From Gammaproteobacteria bacterium (GTDB lineage Bacteria > Pseudomonadota > Gammaproteobacteria > Chromatiales > Chromatiaceae), in assembly GCA_030065815.1 (NCBI GenBank), contig JASJCU010000012.1:1-61859 (forward strand): 61,859 bases of DNA. The letters are read 5' to 3'. Made by a program: the position numbers and the translations under genes. Position 1 is the first letter of the stretch, and every line of letters starts with the position of its first letter. The notes below the pieces were generated by a model that searched no databases, was not told the origin of the DNA, and worked only from the letters and a program-made list of their open reading frames with translations. Shown here piece after piece: positions 1 through 7,722 of this stretch.

Positions 1-233
1 CCGCGCATGTTGGTGTTGCCGCGGCCGCTCATGTTCATGCTGAAGTCACCGGCGCCGGCGGCGTCGCCGAGGAAGTCACCGGTGGTGTTGCCCCAGCCGC
101 TGGTGCTGCCGTAGCCACGGTTGTAGTTGTTGTCCCAACCACTACCACCCCAGGGACCACCGCCCCACCAGGCAGACGCGGAAGCGGAAGCAACGATCAG
201 TGCTGCTGCTGCAGCGACTTTTGCGAATTTCAT
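1..233 (-). CDS. Sulfur globule family protein (3' end outside window)
   Basis: The 77 visible codons start with a Sec signal peptide (residues 1-21: Lys-containing n-region, poly-Ala/Leu core, ASA just before the mature start) and continue into a mature chain that opens WWGGGPWGG and is rich in Gly, Asn, Trp, Tyr and Ser, with a later FSMNMSGRGN stretch. Small secreted Gly/aromatic-rich proteins of this kind form the envelope around periplasmic sulfur globules in purple and colourless sulfur bacteria. A GGAGA ribosome site lies about 10 nt before the ATG, and a strong AT-rich promoter with a dyad precedes it. The C-terminus is off the left edge, so full length is unknown. Family call is from composition and layout; another Gly/Trp-rich secreted structural protein is possible. 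Confidence 0.72.
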   Translation of the reverse strand, partial: MKFAKVAAAAALIVASASASAWWGGGPWGGSGWDNNYNRGYGSTSGWGNTTGDFLGDAAGAGDFSMNMSGRGNTNMR

Positions 234-312
234 GTCATCAATCTCCGAAAATGGAACTCTGAGTCGTTTATGTACTGCGGGGCCGGACACCCGTTCGGCA
301 ACCTCAGGGCCT

Positions 313-341
313 AGTATTTTAGAGTTTGCTTAAATTGTCAA
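313..341 (-). promoter_or_regulatory. Sigma70-type promoter of the sulfur globule gene
   Basis: On the minus strand a perfect TTGACA (plus positions 336-341) is followed by a 17-nt spacer and AATACT (313-318), matching the -10 consensus at four of six positions. Transcription would start near 306 and leave a leader of about 70 nt before the ATG at 233. The stretch is sharply AT-rich in a GC-rich chromosome, as expected of a strong promoter. Confidence 0.55.
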
Positions 342-363
342 TTAGTATTTTGCTTAATTGACA
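336..363. promoter_or_regulatory. 28-bp dyad, candidate operator
   Basis: Two perfect 9-base arms, TGTCAATTA (336-344) and TAATTGACA (355-363), flank a 10-base spacer. The arm centres are 19 bases apart, roughly two helical turns, which suits a dimeric regulator. The arm proximal to the sulfur globule gene contains the proposed -35 hexamer, so a bound protein would either block polymerase or contact it. The regulator is not identifiable from this window. Confidence 0.5.
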
Positions 364-418
364 GCCACAGACTGCAGATCCGGTAGTTATTTTCTATCGG
401 AATCATTTTCGCAATTGC

Positions 419-448
419 AAAGAAAAAGCCCCGCTGCGGGGCTTCTTC
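419..448 (-). terminator. Rho-independent terminator of mlaA
   Basis: Read on the minus strand, a 7-bp stem (AAGCCCC / GGGGCTT, plus positions 426-444) with a 5-base loop is followed by a T-rich run (TTTTTCTTT). It lies about 30 nt past the mlaA stop. Confidence 0.75.
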
Positions 449-476
449 GTCGGCGTCGGCGCGGGTGAGCGGCCGC

Positions 477-1187
477 TCAGTCGAGCGGCGGATTGCCGTC
501 GTAGACCTGGTTCTCGCGGCGCTGCAGATACGAGTCGCGGATGAACGCGTAGGGGTCGAGCGCCCCCTGGTCGACGACGCGACTGGCATTTAGCAGGTCG
601 GCCCGGGTGTCGACGATATTCAGGCCGCGCAGGCCCCATGCCACGGTATCGTCCTCGATGTAGTTCAACGGATCGGTGAACCAGTCGACGACCAGGCCCA
701 CGCCGTCGCGCGCCGTGCTCGGGCCGAGGAAAGGCAGCACGATGAACGGCCCCGATTCGAATCCCCATACGCCCAGCGTCTGGCCGAAGTCTTCCTTGTA
801 GCTGGGCAGGTTCATATTACTCGCGACATCCATCAGACCGAGGATGCCGATCGTGCTGTTGATCCCGACCCGACCCACGTCGGAGAACGCGCGGCCTATC
901 TTGAACTGCAGCAAGTTGTTGATCGCAGAACGAATATCGCGCAGGTTGTCGAAGAAATTGGTGACACTCTTGTTGACCGGTTCGGGCGTGACGTAGTTAT
1001 AGCCCTGGGCCAGCGGTTCGAGCATCGCGCGGTCGAGCAGGTCGTTGAAGCTGTAGGCGGCGCGGTTGTACGGCTCGAGGGGGTCGGCCGGATCGGCATC
1101 GGGCCCGGTGGCACAGCCGGCCAGACCCAGTGTCGCCCCGACCAGCACTACGATCGCCCACTTGCGCACCGAGGCGGGTAATTGCAT
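477..1187 (-). CDS. mlaA: MlaA (VacJ) family outer-membrane lipoprotein
   Basis: 236 codons. The N-terminus is a lipoprotein signal with lipobox LAGC (Cys25), then the VacJ core beginning DPLEPYNRAAYSFND and continuing through the NNLLQFK, VGRVGINSTIG and EDFGQTLGVWG segments typical of the family. MlaA sits in the inner leaflet of the outer membrane and extracts mislocalised phospholipids for return by the Mla pathway. Length is close to the usual 230-260 residues. The ATG at 1187 is chosen because it gives a proper lipoprotein signal; the frame stays open far upstream but that part is the wrong frame of the next gene. No other mla gene is in the window. Confidence 0.93.
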   Translation of the reverse strand: MQLPASVRKWAIVVLVGATLGLAGCATGPDADPADPLEPYNRAAYSFNDLLDRAMLEPLAQGYNYVTPEPVNKSVTNFFDNLRDIRSAINNLLQFKIGRAFSDVGRVGINSTIGILGLMDVASNMNLPSYKEDFGQTLGVWGFESGPFIVLPFLGPSTARDGVGLVVDWFTDPLNYIEDDTVAWGLRGLNIVDTRADLLNASRVVDQGALDPYAFIRDSYLQRRENQVYDGNPPLD

Positions 1188-1285
1188 CGTATTGTTCCTT
1201 TTCTTCGGATCGTCGTCCGGGTCGAGTGATCCGTCCGACGACGTCGGCATTATAGGCATGCTGTCCGCGACGCAACAGCGCCGGC

Positions 1286-2170
1286 TCATCGTGGCCACCG
1301 CCGCACGTCGAAGCCGAGGCCGCGCAGACCGTTGACCAGACCACTGTCGCCGCCGAGATGCAACGCCCCGACGGCGACCAGCGACGCACCTTCGGCGAGC
1401 AGCGGCCGGATACGTTCGAGCATCCGCGCGTTGCGTTCGTCCAACAGCGCGCTGTTGAACCAGTCGACCATGTCCGGCGGCATGTCGGCGTACTGCGCGC
1501 GTGCCACCTCGTCGATCTTGTCCAGGTCGCCGCTCAGGAACGCCTGGGTCAACGACTCGAACTGTGTCGGCAACTGGTCGGCGTTCTTGATCATTTCGTC
1601 GAGCAGCGCGATCTGCAACGGCATCGGCATGCGCTGGAAAACCGCCAGCTGTTCGGCCGCGGTCTCGAGCCCGACGGTGCGCCGGCCATGCTCGAGCGCA
1701 TGCAGGTAGATCTCCATGTCGAGGAAGCGCCCGCTGTCCGGGGCCGGCATACCGAGCGTCACCGCGGCTGCCCAAGGCTGCAGGCGGTCGAGCAGCTCGA
1801 TCGCGAGACCGAGGGAATCGGCCGCGTCGCGCAACGCGGCAAAGCGGCGACAGCCGATGATGTCGCGCAGTCTCCGGTCGACCGGCAGCATACTGGCCGC
1901 ACCGACGGCGAGCATCGTGACGCCGTCGGGCTGCATCTCGAGCGCGACCGTGTCCACGGCCTCGATAAGCGGCCCGAACTCCACCAGCAGGCCGATGACG
2001 CGCGGGTCTTCGGTGTGCATCGTGCCGACCAGATAGCTGCGCGGCATGCCGTCGCGGGTGATCGCATAGACCAGGCCCTGCGCGGCGAACGACGGCGCCG
2101 CCAACAGCCACGCCAACCACAGCGCGACGACCGACCGAACCCAGCGGCGTGCACAGAGACGTTTGACCAT
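1286..2170 (-). CDS. TraB/GumN family protein
   Basis: 294 residues. A signal peptide (about 1-29) precedes the conserved GTMHTEDP motif (residues 49-56) and a second conserved block VGALHLGG near residues 267-274. These two Gly-x-x-His motifs define the TraB/GumN/PrgY family within the Tiki/ChaN superfamily, putative metal-dependent hydrolases or peptidases of the periplasm. The substrate in this bacterium is unknown. It lies 98 nt upstream of mlaA in the same direction, so co-transcription is possible. Its start is 18 nt from the divergent rnt start, implying a compact shared promoter region. Confidence 0.85.
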   Translation of the reverse strand: MVKRLCARRWVRSVVALWLAWLLAAPSFAAQGLVYAITRDGMPRSYLVGTMHTEDPRVIGLLVEFGPLIEAVDTVALEMQPDGVTMLAVGAASMLPVDRRLRDIIGCRRFAALRDAADSLGLAIELLDRLQPWAAAVTLGMPAPDSGRFLDMEIYLHALEHGRRTVGLETAAEQLAVFQRMPMPLQIALLDEMIKNADQLPTQFESLTQAFLSGDLDKIDEVARAQYADMPPDMVDWFNSALLDERNARMLERIRPLLAEGASLVAVGALHLGGDSGLVNGLRGLGFDVRRWPR

Positions 2171-2188
2171 CGACGGACCCGATTCGGT

Positions 2189-2854
2189 ATGCTGCAGAGC
2201 GTGGACGATACAGCATACAACACCGCGATCGGCAGCCGCTTCCGCGGCTATCTGCCGGTCGTCGTCGACGTCGAGACCGGCGGCTTCAACGCACAGACCG
2301 ACGCCCTGCTGGAGATCGCCGCGGTGATCCTACGCATGGACGGTGACGGCGAGATCCGCCGCGGCGAGACCATCAGCTGTCATGTCCAGCCATTCGCCGG
2401 CGCCAATCTCGACCCCAAGGCGCTGGCGTTCAACGGCATCGATCCGGACCACCCGTTTCGCGACGCCCTCGCCGAACGCGATGCGCTCGACCACGTGTTC
2501 AGGCCGGTGCGCAGCGCGGTCAAGGCGAGCGGCTGCAAGCGCGCCATCCTGGTCGGGCACAATGCGTTTTTCGATCTCGGGTTCATCAACGCCGCGGTCG
2601 AGCGCACCGGTTACAAGCGCAACCCGTTCCATCCATTCAGCACGTTCGATACCGTGTCGCTGGCCGGCATGGCCTACGGCCAGACCGTGCTGGCGCGCGC
2701 CGCGATCGCCGCCGGGCTCGCCTGGGACGCCGGCGAGGCGCACTCGGCGATCTACGACACCGAGGTCACCGCCGACCTGTTCTGCCGCATCGTCAATCGC
2801 TGGCAACAGGCGACTGGCGAGCGGCCCTGGCTCGACGACGGCGCGACCGACTGA
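2189..2854 (+). CDS. rnt: Ribonuclease T
   Basis: 221 residues, the usual RNase T length. DEDDh exonuclease motifs are visible: [10 protein letters not shown] (Asp27, Glu29), a middle motif around [11 protein letters not shown], and the C-terminal [14 protein letters not shown] with the catalytic His and Asp. RNase T trims the 3' ends of tRNAs and other stable RNAs as a dimer in the cytoplasm. The start chosen is ATG 2189, which places the ExoI core at the normal distance; no strong ribosome site is visible. It faces away from the TraB-like gene. In E. coli rnt also lies near grxD and sodB, as it does here. Confidence 0.93.
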   Translation: MLQSVDDTAYNTAIGSRFRGYLPVVVDVETGGFNAQTDALLEIAAVILRMDGDGEIRRGETISCHVQPFAGANLDPKALAFNGIDPDHPFRDALAERDALDHVFRPVRSAVKASGCKRAILVGHNAFFDLGFINAAVERTGYKRNPFHPFSTFDTVSLAGMAYGQTVLARAAIAAGLAWDAGEAHSAIYDTEVTADLFCRIVNRWQQATGERPWLDDGATD

Positions 2855-2879
2855 CGTCGCCGCCGCGGGTCGCTGCCGG

Positions 2880-3521
2880 TCAGCCGGGCTTGCGTCCGAG
2901 GTGGAGCAGATATACCGCGATGCCGATCAACACGACCGAGCCGATCAGCATCTCGCTGTCGCCGTAATCCAGCGCCTCCGAGCACGAACCCAGGCCGAGC
3001 AGCCCGGCGACCGCCGCGCCGATGCGGTAGCCGCGCTGTTTGCCGGTGCCCCAGCTGCTCATCGCGTCCTTCCACGACGCTGTCGCGGCCGCCGGTTTCG
3101 ACGCCGGCATCGGTTGCGGCGGTTCGTCGAGGATCGAGCGGATGCGGTTGGTCAGCGACAGGTAGCCGGCGTGGGTCTCGTCGCCGTGCCAGTCGCCCAG
3201 GTTGACCGCCTGCAGGCGGCGAAACTCGAACGGGATCTGCTCGCCGGGGGTGTCGTCGATGACCACGGTCGCGATGATGTGCCGATCGGCGCCGGCCGCG
3301 GCCTCGGTATGCACCCAGCGCGATGTAATCGAGTGTTGCGACCACAGCACGACGATGCAGCTGGCGTCGTTGACGGCCCTTTCGATGACCTGCGCATAGT
3401 CCATGCCCGGCGGGATCTGCTTGTCCCACCAGACCGACCATCCCTCGTGCTCGAATGCGGCGGCCAGGCGTCGTGCGAACGCCGTGTCCTCGTTCGCGTA
3501 GCTGATAAAGATCTGGCTCAC
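2880..3521 (-). CDS. TIR domain protein with two C-terminal membrane segments
   Basis: 213 residues from a GTG start at 3521, chosen because GGAGGG lies 8-9 nt upstream and the TIR fold starts at once (SQIFISYANED). The TIR domain covers about residues 2-130. It has the conserved SRWVHTEA segment, with Glu73 in the position of the catalytic Glu of NAD-cleaving bacterial TIRs. A Pro/Ala-rich linker leads to two hydrophobic segments (about 165-180 and 191-208), so the enzyme is probably held at the inner membrane with the TIR in the cytoplasm. Bacterial TIRs act in anti-phage signalling or as NADases or adaptors. No partner defence gene is adjacent, so the role is open. Confidence 0.82.
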   Translation of the reverse strand: MSQIFISYANEDTAFARRLAAAFEHEGWSVWWDKQIPPGMDYAQVIERAVNDASCIVVLWSQHSITSRWVHTEAAAGADRHIIATVVIDDTPGEQIPFEFRRLQAVNLGDWHGDETHAGYLSLTNRIRSILDEPPQPMPASKPAAATASWKDAMSSWGTGKQRGYRIGAAVAGLLGLGSCSEALDYGDSEMLIGSVVLIGIAVYLLHLGRKPG

Positions 3522-3641
3522 TGCCGACGCTCCCTCCGGGTCCCGATACTGTTGTCGTTGTGGTCCTGGAAGAAAATAGCACGCGCGGTCGCAAAGCCAC
3601 ACTCGGGCGCGGCACGCGGCAGCGCCGGCAACGGCACGCGG

Positions 3642-4358
3642 TCAGCGGTACAGGGTCGGGGCGCCGAGCTGTTCGTGGATCCGGTTGGCGACGTCGGCAG
3701 ATATCCCCGTCGCCTGTGCCAGCCGGTGCAGGTACTGGGCCTCGGGTTTGCTGTCCAGATCGATCGCCATCAGCGACATCGCGTAGACCTGCTGCTCCAT
3801 GCCGCGCGGCACGCTGCGCGCGAAACCGTCGACGTCGAGCGGCGCCTCCAGTTCACGGCGCAGGAACGCGATGTCGTCGGCGCTGACGTCGCCGAGCCGG
3901 TCGACGATCTTCTGCTGTTCGTCGGCATCGACGCGCCCGTCGGACTTGGCCGCGTTGATCATCGCGCGCACCAGGGTCTCGGCCTGCTGTTCGGCCTGCT
4001 CGTAGTGCACGCCCGACGGCAGTTGGCGCTCGATGTCGGCACGCGCACGCGGCGGCTCGCCGCGCTGCGCGGCACCGAACTGGTTCATCGCCATGCCGAC
4101 CAGGTCACCCAGGCCACCGCCCCCCTGGGGGGAGCCGGCGCCGCCGAGCAACCCCCCTAGCAGGTCGCCGAGTCCGCCGCCGCCGCGCGAGCCGCCGAGC
4201 ATGCCGCCGACGAGGCCGCCCAGGCCACCACCGCCGGCCTGACCGCCACCGGTGACCGCGCCGATCACCGAACCGAGGACATTGGACCCCGATCCCCGCG
4301 ACAGCGCACCGCTGCTCAGCAGACCGCCGAGAATCTTGATTGCATCGAAACTGGCCAT
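3642..4358 (-). CDS. DUF533 / TerB-like protein (first of a divergent pair)
   Basis: 238 residues. The N-terminal half is low-complexity Gly-rich (GGLGGLVGG-type repeats, about 35-85), and the C-terminal half (about 115-235) is a helical TerB-like domain with LVRAMINAAKSDGRVDADE, a calcium/metal-loop-like acidic segment. This matches DUF533 (YebE) proteins, inner-membrane-associated proteins of unknown function often induced by envelope stress. ATG 4358 is preferred over the GTG one codon upstream because AGGAGG is then 5 nt away rather than 2. It is transcribed divergently from a second DUF533 gene. Confidence 0.8.
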   Translation of the reverse strand: MASFDAIKILGGLLSSGALSRGSGSNVLGSVIGAVTGGGQAGGGGLGGLVGGMLGGSRGGGGLGDLLGGLLGGAGSPQGGGGLGDLVGMAMNQFGAAQRGEPPRARADIERQLPSGVHYEQAEQQAETLVRAMINAAKSDGRVDADEQQKIVDRLGDVSADDIAFLRRELEAPLDVDGFARSVPRGMEQQVYAMSLMAIDLDSKPEAQYLHRLAQATGISADVANRIHEQLGAPTLYR

Positions 4359-4518
4359 CACAGCCTCCTAGGTTGCTTGGTTGTCGGGAGCGCCCGACAG
4401 TCGCGACCGCGGCATCGCGGCGACGCGGCTGGCGCATGCGCCCCAGTCGGCACTATACGGCGACCGACGCGTGCGGATGCTAGTCTTCGCGGCAGCCACA
4501 TCGATCGGGAGAAGCACG

Positions 4519-5199
4519 TTGGATGCCAAGACCTTCATCGACGACCTGCTCGCGTCCGCCAAGCGCCTGTCGACGCAGGGCCGGTCGCTGGCCGAGGACA
4601 AGCTCGGCGTGCCGGCGGCGGGCGAGCGCCGCGACGCGATGCTCGACGGTATGGGCAAGGGCGCGCTGGCGGCCGGCGCACTGGCGCTGCTGCTGGGCAC
4701 CGGCAGCGGCCGCCGACTGACCGGTTCGGCGCTCAAGCTCGGTGGGCTCGCCGCGGTCGGGGCCCTGGCCTACAAGGCGTATCAGAACTGGCAGGGCGGC
4801 AGCGGCGCCGGCCCCGGGACGCCGGTCGGCGAACTGGACGGCGCCGAGGTCGAGGCACGCAGCCGTCTGCTGCTCGACGCGATGATCCTCGCGGCGATGG
4901 CGGACGGCCACATCGACGACGCCGAGCGCCAGCGGATCATCGGGCAGCTCGGCGAACTCGGGCTCGACGACGATGCCGAGGCGCTGATTCGCGAACGGCT
5001 CACGCAACCGCTCGATGTCACGACGCTCGCCGCACGCGCCGACTCCGCCGAGGCCGCCGCCGAAATCTACGTCGTGTCACGCCAGGTCATCGATCGCGCC
5101 AACGCCGCCGAACAGCATCACCTCGACGCCCTGGTGGCGGCGCTGCAGCTCGATGCCGAGCTGGTCGCCGAACTGGAACGCCAGCTGGCCGCGAACTGA
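4519..5199 (+). CDS. DUF533 / TerB-like protein (second of a divergent pair)
   Basis: 226 residues from a TTG start at 4519, supported by GGGAGA about 7 nt upstream and by the family-like opening MDAKTFIDDLLASAK. The middle has a Gly/Ala-rich hydrophobic stretch (about 55-90), then the TerB-like helical domain with LLLDAMILAAMADGHIDDAE. Domain order is the same as in the neighbour at 3642-4358, and the shared DGxxDxxE loop suggests duplication. Function is unknown. A longer reading starting further upstream is possible but lacks a ribosome site and would overlap the promoter region shared with the other copy. Confidence 0.78.
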   Translation: MDAKTFIDDLLASAKRLSTQGRSLAEDKLGVPAAGERRDAMLDGMGKGALAAGALALLLGTGSGRRLTGSALKLGGLAAVGALAYKAYQNWQGGSGAGPGTPVGELDGAEVEARSRLLLDAMILAAMADGHIDDAERQRIIGQLGELGLDDDAEALIRERLTQPLDVTTLAARADSAEAAAEIYVVSRQVIDRANAAEQHHLDALVAALQLDAELVAELERQLAAN

Positions 5200-5220
5200 C
5201 AGCACGCGCCCGCCCGACAA

Positions 5221-5251
5221 ACAAAAACCCCGGCAGATCGCCGGGGTTGTT
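5221..5251 (-). terminator. Terminator of grxD, possibly bidirectional
   Basis: A 9-bp perfect stem (AACCCCGGC 5226-5234 with GCCGGGGTT 5240-5248) carries a 5-base loop. On the minus strand it is followed by TTTTTGTTT, a clear U-tract after grxD. On the plus strand the run is TTGTTG, weaker, so it may also end the DUF533 transcript. Confidence 0.75.
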
Positions 5252-5284
5252 GCGCGCAGCCGCTGCGACGTCGTTGCTACAACA

Positions 5285-5626
5285 TCAACCCTGGGCCTGT
5301 TCGGCCGGCCATTTCTTCGCCGCCTCGGCCACGGCCTTCTGCAGATCGCCGCTGCCGTGCATCTCCAGCGTGATGTCGCAGCCGCCGATCAGCTCGCCGT
5401 CGATGTAGACCTGCGGGAAGGTTGGCCAGTCGGCAAACCGTGGCAGGTTCTCGAAGATCTCCGGATCGGCGAGCACGTTGACGTAGGCGAACTTCTCGCC
5501 GCAGTCCTGCAGTGCCGCAGAGGCACGCGACGAGAAACCGCATTGCGGGAACTGCGGCGTGCCCTTCATATAAATGATGATGGGGTTGTTTTCGACCTGT
5601 TCGCGGATTCTGTCCAGCACGTCCAT
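5285..5626 (-). CDS. grxD: Monothiol glutaredoxin, Grx4 type
   Basis: 113 residues. The CGFS active site is at 29-32, preceded by the glutathione-contact Lys in MKGTP (Lys21) and followed by DWPTFPQVYIDGELIGG, which carries the conserved WPTxPQ and GG elements. CGFS monothiol glutaredoxins bind a [2Fe-2S] cluster with glutathione and deliver it to client proteins. The length fits a single-domain bacterial Grx4. It ends at a strong terminator and starts well downstream of the amidotransferase gene, so it is probably a monocistronic unit. Confidence 0.95.
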   Translation of the reverse strand: MDVLDRIREQVENNPIIIYMKGTPQFPQCGFSSRASAALQDCGEKFAYVNVLADPEIFENLPRFADWPTFPQVYIDGELIGGCDITLEMHGSGDLQKAVAEAAKKWPAEQAQG

Positions 5627-5746
5627 AACGGCACCTCGGCGTTGCGTTCACGGGGCGTGGCGGCAATGACGCTGCCGACCCGGCATTGATTACCGTGAGA
5701 TATTACCAGCCAGACCCGGCAAGTACCCCTGTGGCTTGTCTGGCAA

Positions 5747-7525
5747 TCAGCGCCGCGCGTCGACGTGGCGCTGCAGCCAGAACTCGAGCAGCGCGAGGTG
5801 CCAGAGCTTGCTGCCCATGATGCGCGTGTGGTGCATCTCCGGCGCGGCCAGCAGGCGCTCGACGTAGCCACGGTCGAACAATCCGCGCTCACGGCACGCC
5901 TGCGAGTCGAGCAGGCCGCGCATCAAGTCGAGGAACTCGCCGCGCACGTACTTCAGCGCCGGCATCGGGAAATAGCCCTTGGGCCTGTCGATGACGGCGT
6001 CCGGCACGATACCGCGCGCGATACGTTTCAACAGGTGCTTACCGTCTGAACGCAGCTTGATCTCGGCCGGGCAGCGCGCGGCGACCTCGACCAGCTCGTG
6101 ATCGAGGAACGGCACGCGCGCCTCCAGGCCCCAGGCCATCGTCATGTTGTCGACGCGTTTGACCGGGTCGTCGACGATCAGGGTCGTGACGTCGAGCTTG
6201 AGGACCGCGTCCAGGAAGTCGTCCGACAGCGCATCGTCCAAGCGACCGGCAACGTAGCGACCGCTGTGGTCGTCGCCGCGGTAGCCTGGGGTGACCATCG
6301 CGAGAAACTCGTCGTGATCGCGGTCGAAGTAGTGGCGGCGGAAACGCTCGACGCGCGAGCCCGTCGTCTCGGCGAGCATGCGCGGGTACCAGAAATAGCC
6401 GCCGAACACCTCGTCGGCGCCCTGCCCCGACTGCACGACCTTTATCTCCTGCGCGACCCTTTCGGCGAGCAGGTAGAAGGCCACGGCGTCCTGGCCGAAC
6501 ATCGGCTCGGCCATCGCGTCGACGGCCTCGGGCAGGCGCTGCAGAACCTGCTCGTTGGGCACCAGGAACTTGTGGTGTATCGGGTCGTAGCGCGCGACGA
6601 CCTGATCCGAGAACTCGAACTCGCTGCCCTTTTCCTCGGGCTGGTCCTCGAAACCGACCGAGAAGGTGTGGAAGCCCTCGACGCCGATCTCGGCGAGCAG
6701 CGCGACCAGCAGGCTCGAATCGAGGCCGCCCGACAGCAGCACGCCGACCGGCACGTCGGCGACGTCGTTGCGCTTGCGCACCGCGGCCAGCAGGGCCTCA
6801 TGGGTCGCGTCGACCCAGTCCTGCTCGCTGCGCGCGTCGGGCAGGCGGCGCGCGTCGAGGTCCCAGTAGCGGCGCAGGGTCTGCGCGCCGTCGGCCTCGA
6901 CGACGAGGCAGTGCGCCGGTTCGAGCTTGCGCACACCGCGCAGGATCGTGTGCGGCGCCGGGATCACGGCGTGCAGCGTGTACTGGAAGTGCAGGCCAAC
7001 CGGGTCGATCGCCGTGTCGATGCCGCCGCCGGCAAGCAGCGCCTGGGTGTTCGACGCGAAGCGGAAGCGAACACCGTCGACGGCATAGTAGAACGGCTTG
7101 ATGCCGAAGCGATCGCGGGCGCAGAACAGGCGCTGGCGGTCGGCGTCCCAGATCGCGAACGCAAACATGCCGTGCAGGTGCCGTGGGCAGTCGTCACCCC
7201 ACTCGCGATAAGCCTTCAGGATCACCTCGGTGTCGCCGCCGCTGACGAAGGCATGACCGCGCGCCTTCAGCTCGCTGCGCAGCTCGCGGTAGTTGTAGAT
7301 CGCGCCGTTGAACACGATGCACAGCGCGTGATCGACCATCGGCTGGTGCGAACGCTGCGACAGGTCGATGATCGACAGCCGCCGGTGACCAAACGCGACG
7401 TGGCCACCGTGCCAGTGGCCGGCGTCGTCGGGCCCGCGTTGTTCGAGCGCCGGCAACATCGCATCGACCAGACCGGCGTCCACCGGCGCACCGTCGAAGC
7501 GCAGTTCGCCGCAGATCCCGCACAT
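5747..7525 (-). CDS. Asparagine-synthase-family amidotransferase, N-acetylglutaminylglutamine (NAGGN) type
   Basis: 592 residues. Cys2 of MCGICGELRFDG is the glutaminase nucleophile (class II domain, about 2-210). The synthetase domain carries the ATP-pyrophosphatase loop SGGLDSS at 265-271 and the QSGQGADEVFGGYFWYP segment. The MCGICGE opening, GGGIDTAIDPVGLH, HAVIPAPHTILRGVRKL and the C-terminal KLWHLALLEFWLQ fit the amidotransferase of the osmoprotectant dipeptide NAGGN better than ordinary AsnB. In that pathway it amidates the acetylated glutamyl-glutamine made by a GNAT/ATP-grasp partner. No partner or the usual peptidase lies in the window, so plain asparagine synthesis (AsnB/AsnO) cannot be excluded. 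Confidence 0.78.
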   Translation of the reverse strand: MCGICGELRFDGAPVDAGLVDAMLPALEQRGPDDAGHWHGGHVAFGHRRLSIIDLSQRSHQPMVDHALCIVFNGAIYNYRELRSELKARGHAFVSGGDTEVILKAYREWGDDCPRHLHGMFAFAIWDADRQRLFCARDRFGIKPFYYAVDGVRFRFASNTQALLAGGGIDTAIDPVGLHFQYTLHAVIPAPHTILRGVRKLEPAHCLVVEADGAQTLRRYWDLDARRLPDARSEQDWVDATHEALLAAVRKRNDVADVPVGVLLSGGLDSSLLVALLAEIGVEGFHTFSVGFEDQPEEKGSEFEFSDQVVARYDPIHHKFLVPNEQVLQRLPEAVDAMAEPMFGQDAVAFYLLAERVAQEIKVVQSGQGADEVFGGYFWYPRMLAETTGSRVERFRRHYFDRDHDEFLAMVTPGYRGDDHSGRYVAGRLDDALSDDFLDAVLKLDVTTLIVDDPVKRVDNMTMAWGLEARVPFLDHELVEVAARCPAEIKLRSDGKHLLKRIARGIVPDAVIDRPKGYFPMPALKYVRGEFLDLMRGLLDSQACRERGLFDRGYVERLLAAPEMHHTRIMGSKLWHLALLEFWLQRHVDARR

Positions 7526-7556
7526 CAGGCGCGCGCCCCGCGCGGGGCGCGACGCG

Positions 7557-7591
7557 CAGGGCCGAGGGCAGAGGGCCTAGGGCCGAAGGGG
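7557..7591. repeat. Degenerate heptanucleotide repeat, inverted relative to the copy at 7677
   Basis: Five 7-base units in a row (CAGGGCC, GAGGGCA, GAGGGCC, TAGGGCC, GAAGGGG). The second is an exact rotation of the complement of CCCTCTG, the unit repeated at 7677-7718. Lies just upstream of the amidotransferase start. Confidence 0.6.
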
Positions 7592-7676
7592 TGAAACCTG
7601 ATGGCTAACGGGTACGACGACATTGCGCTGTTCCGATCATTGGTGTCGGCCTCCAGACTACCACCGCCAACCCCGT

Positions 7677-7718
7677 CCCTCTGCCCTCTGCCCTCTGCCC
7701 TGTGCCCTTTACCCTGGC
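7677..7718. repeat. Heptanucleotide tandem repeat, unit CCCTCTG
   Basis: Six 7-base units: three perfect CCCTCTG (7677-7697), then CCCTGTG, CCCTTTA and CCCTGGC, decaying towards the hydantoinase stop codon at 7723. Together with the inverted run at 7557-7591 it brackets about 85 bases with no gene. Confidence 0.75.
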
Positions 7719-7722
7719 CCGC

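Noticed and set aside
477-2216. A single 579-codon minus-strand frame joining mlaA to upstream sequence
   Set aside because: Only the last 236 codons are MlaA. The upstream part is Arg/Ala-rich and overlaps the TraB/GumN gene in another frame; the lipoprotein signal at 1187 marks the true start.
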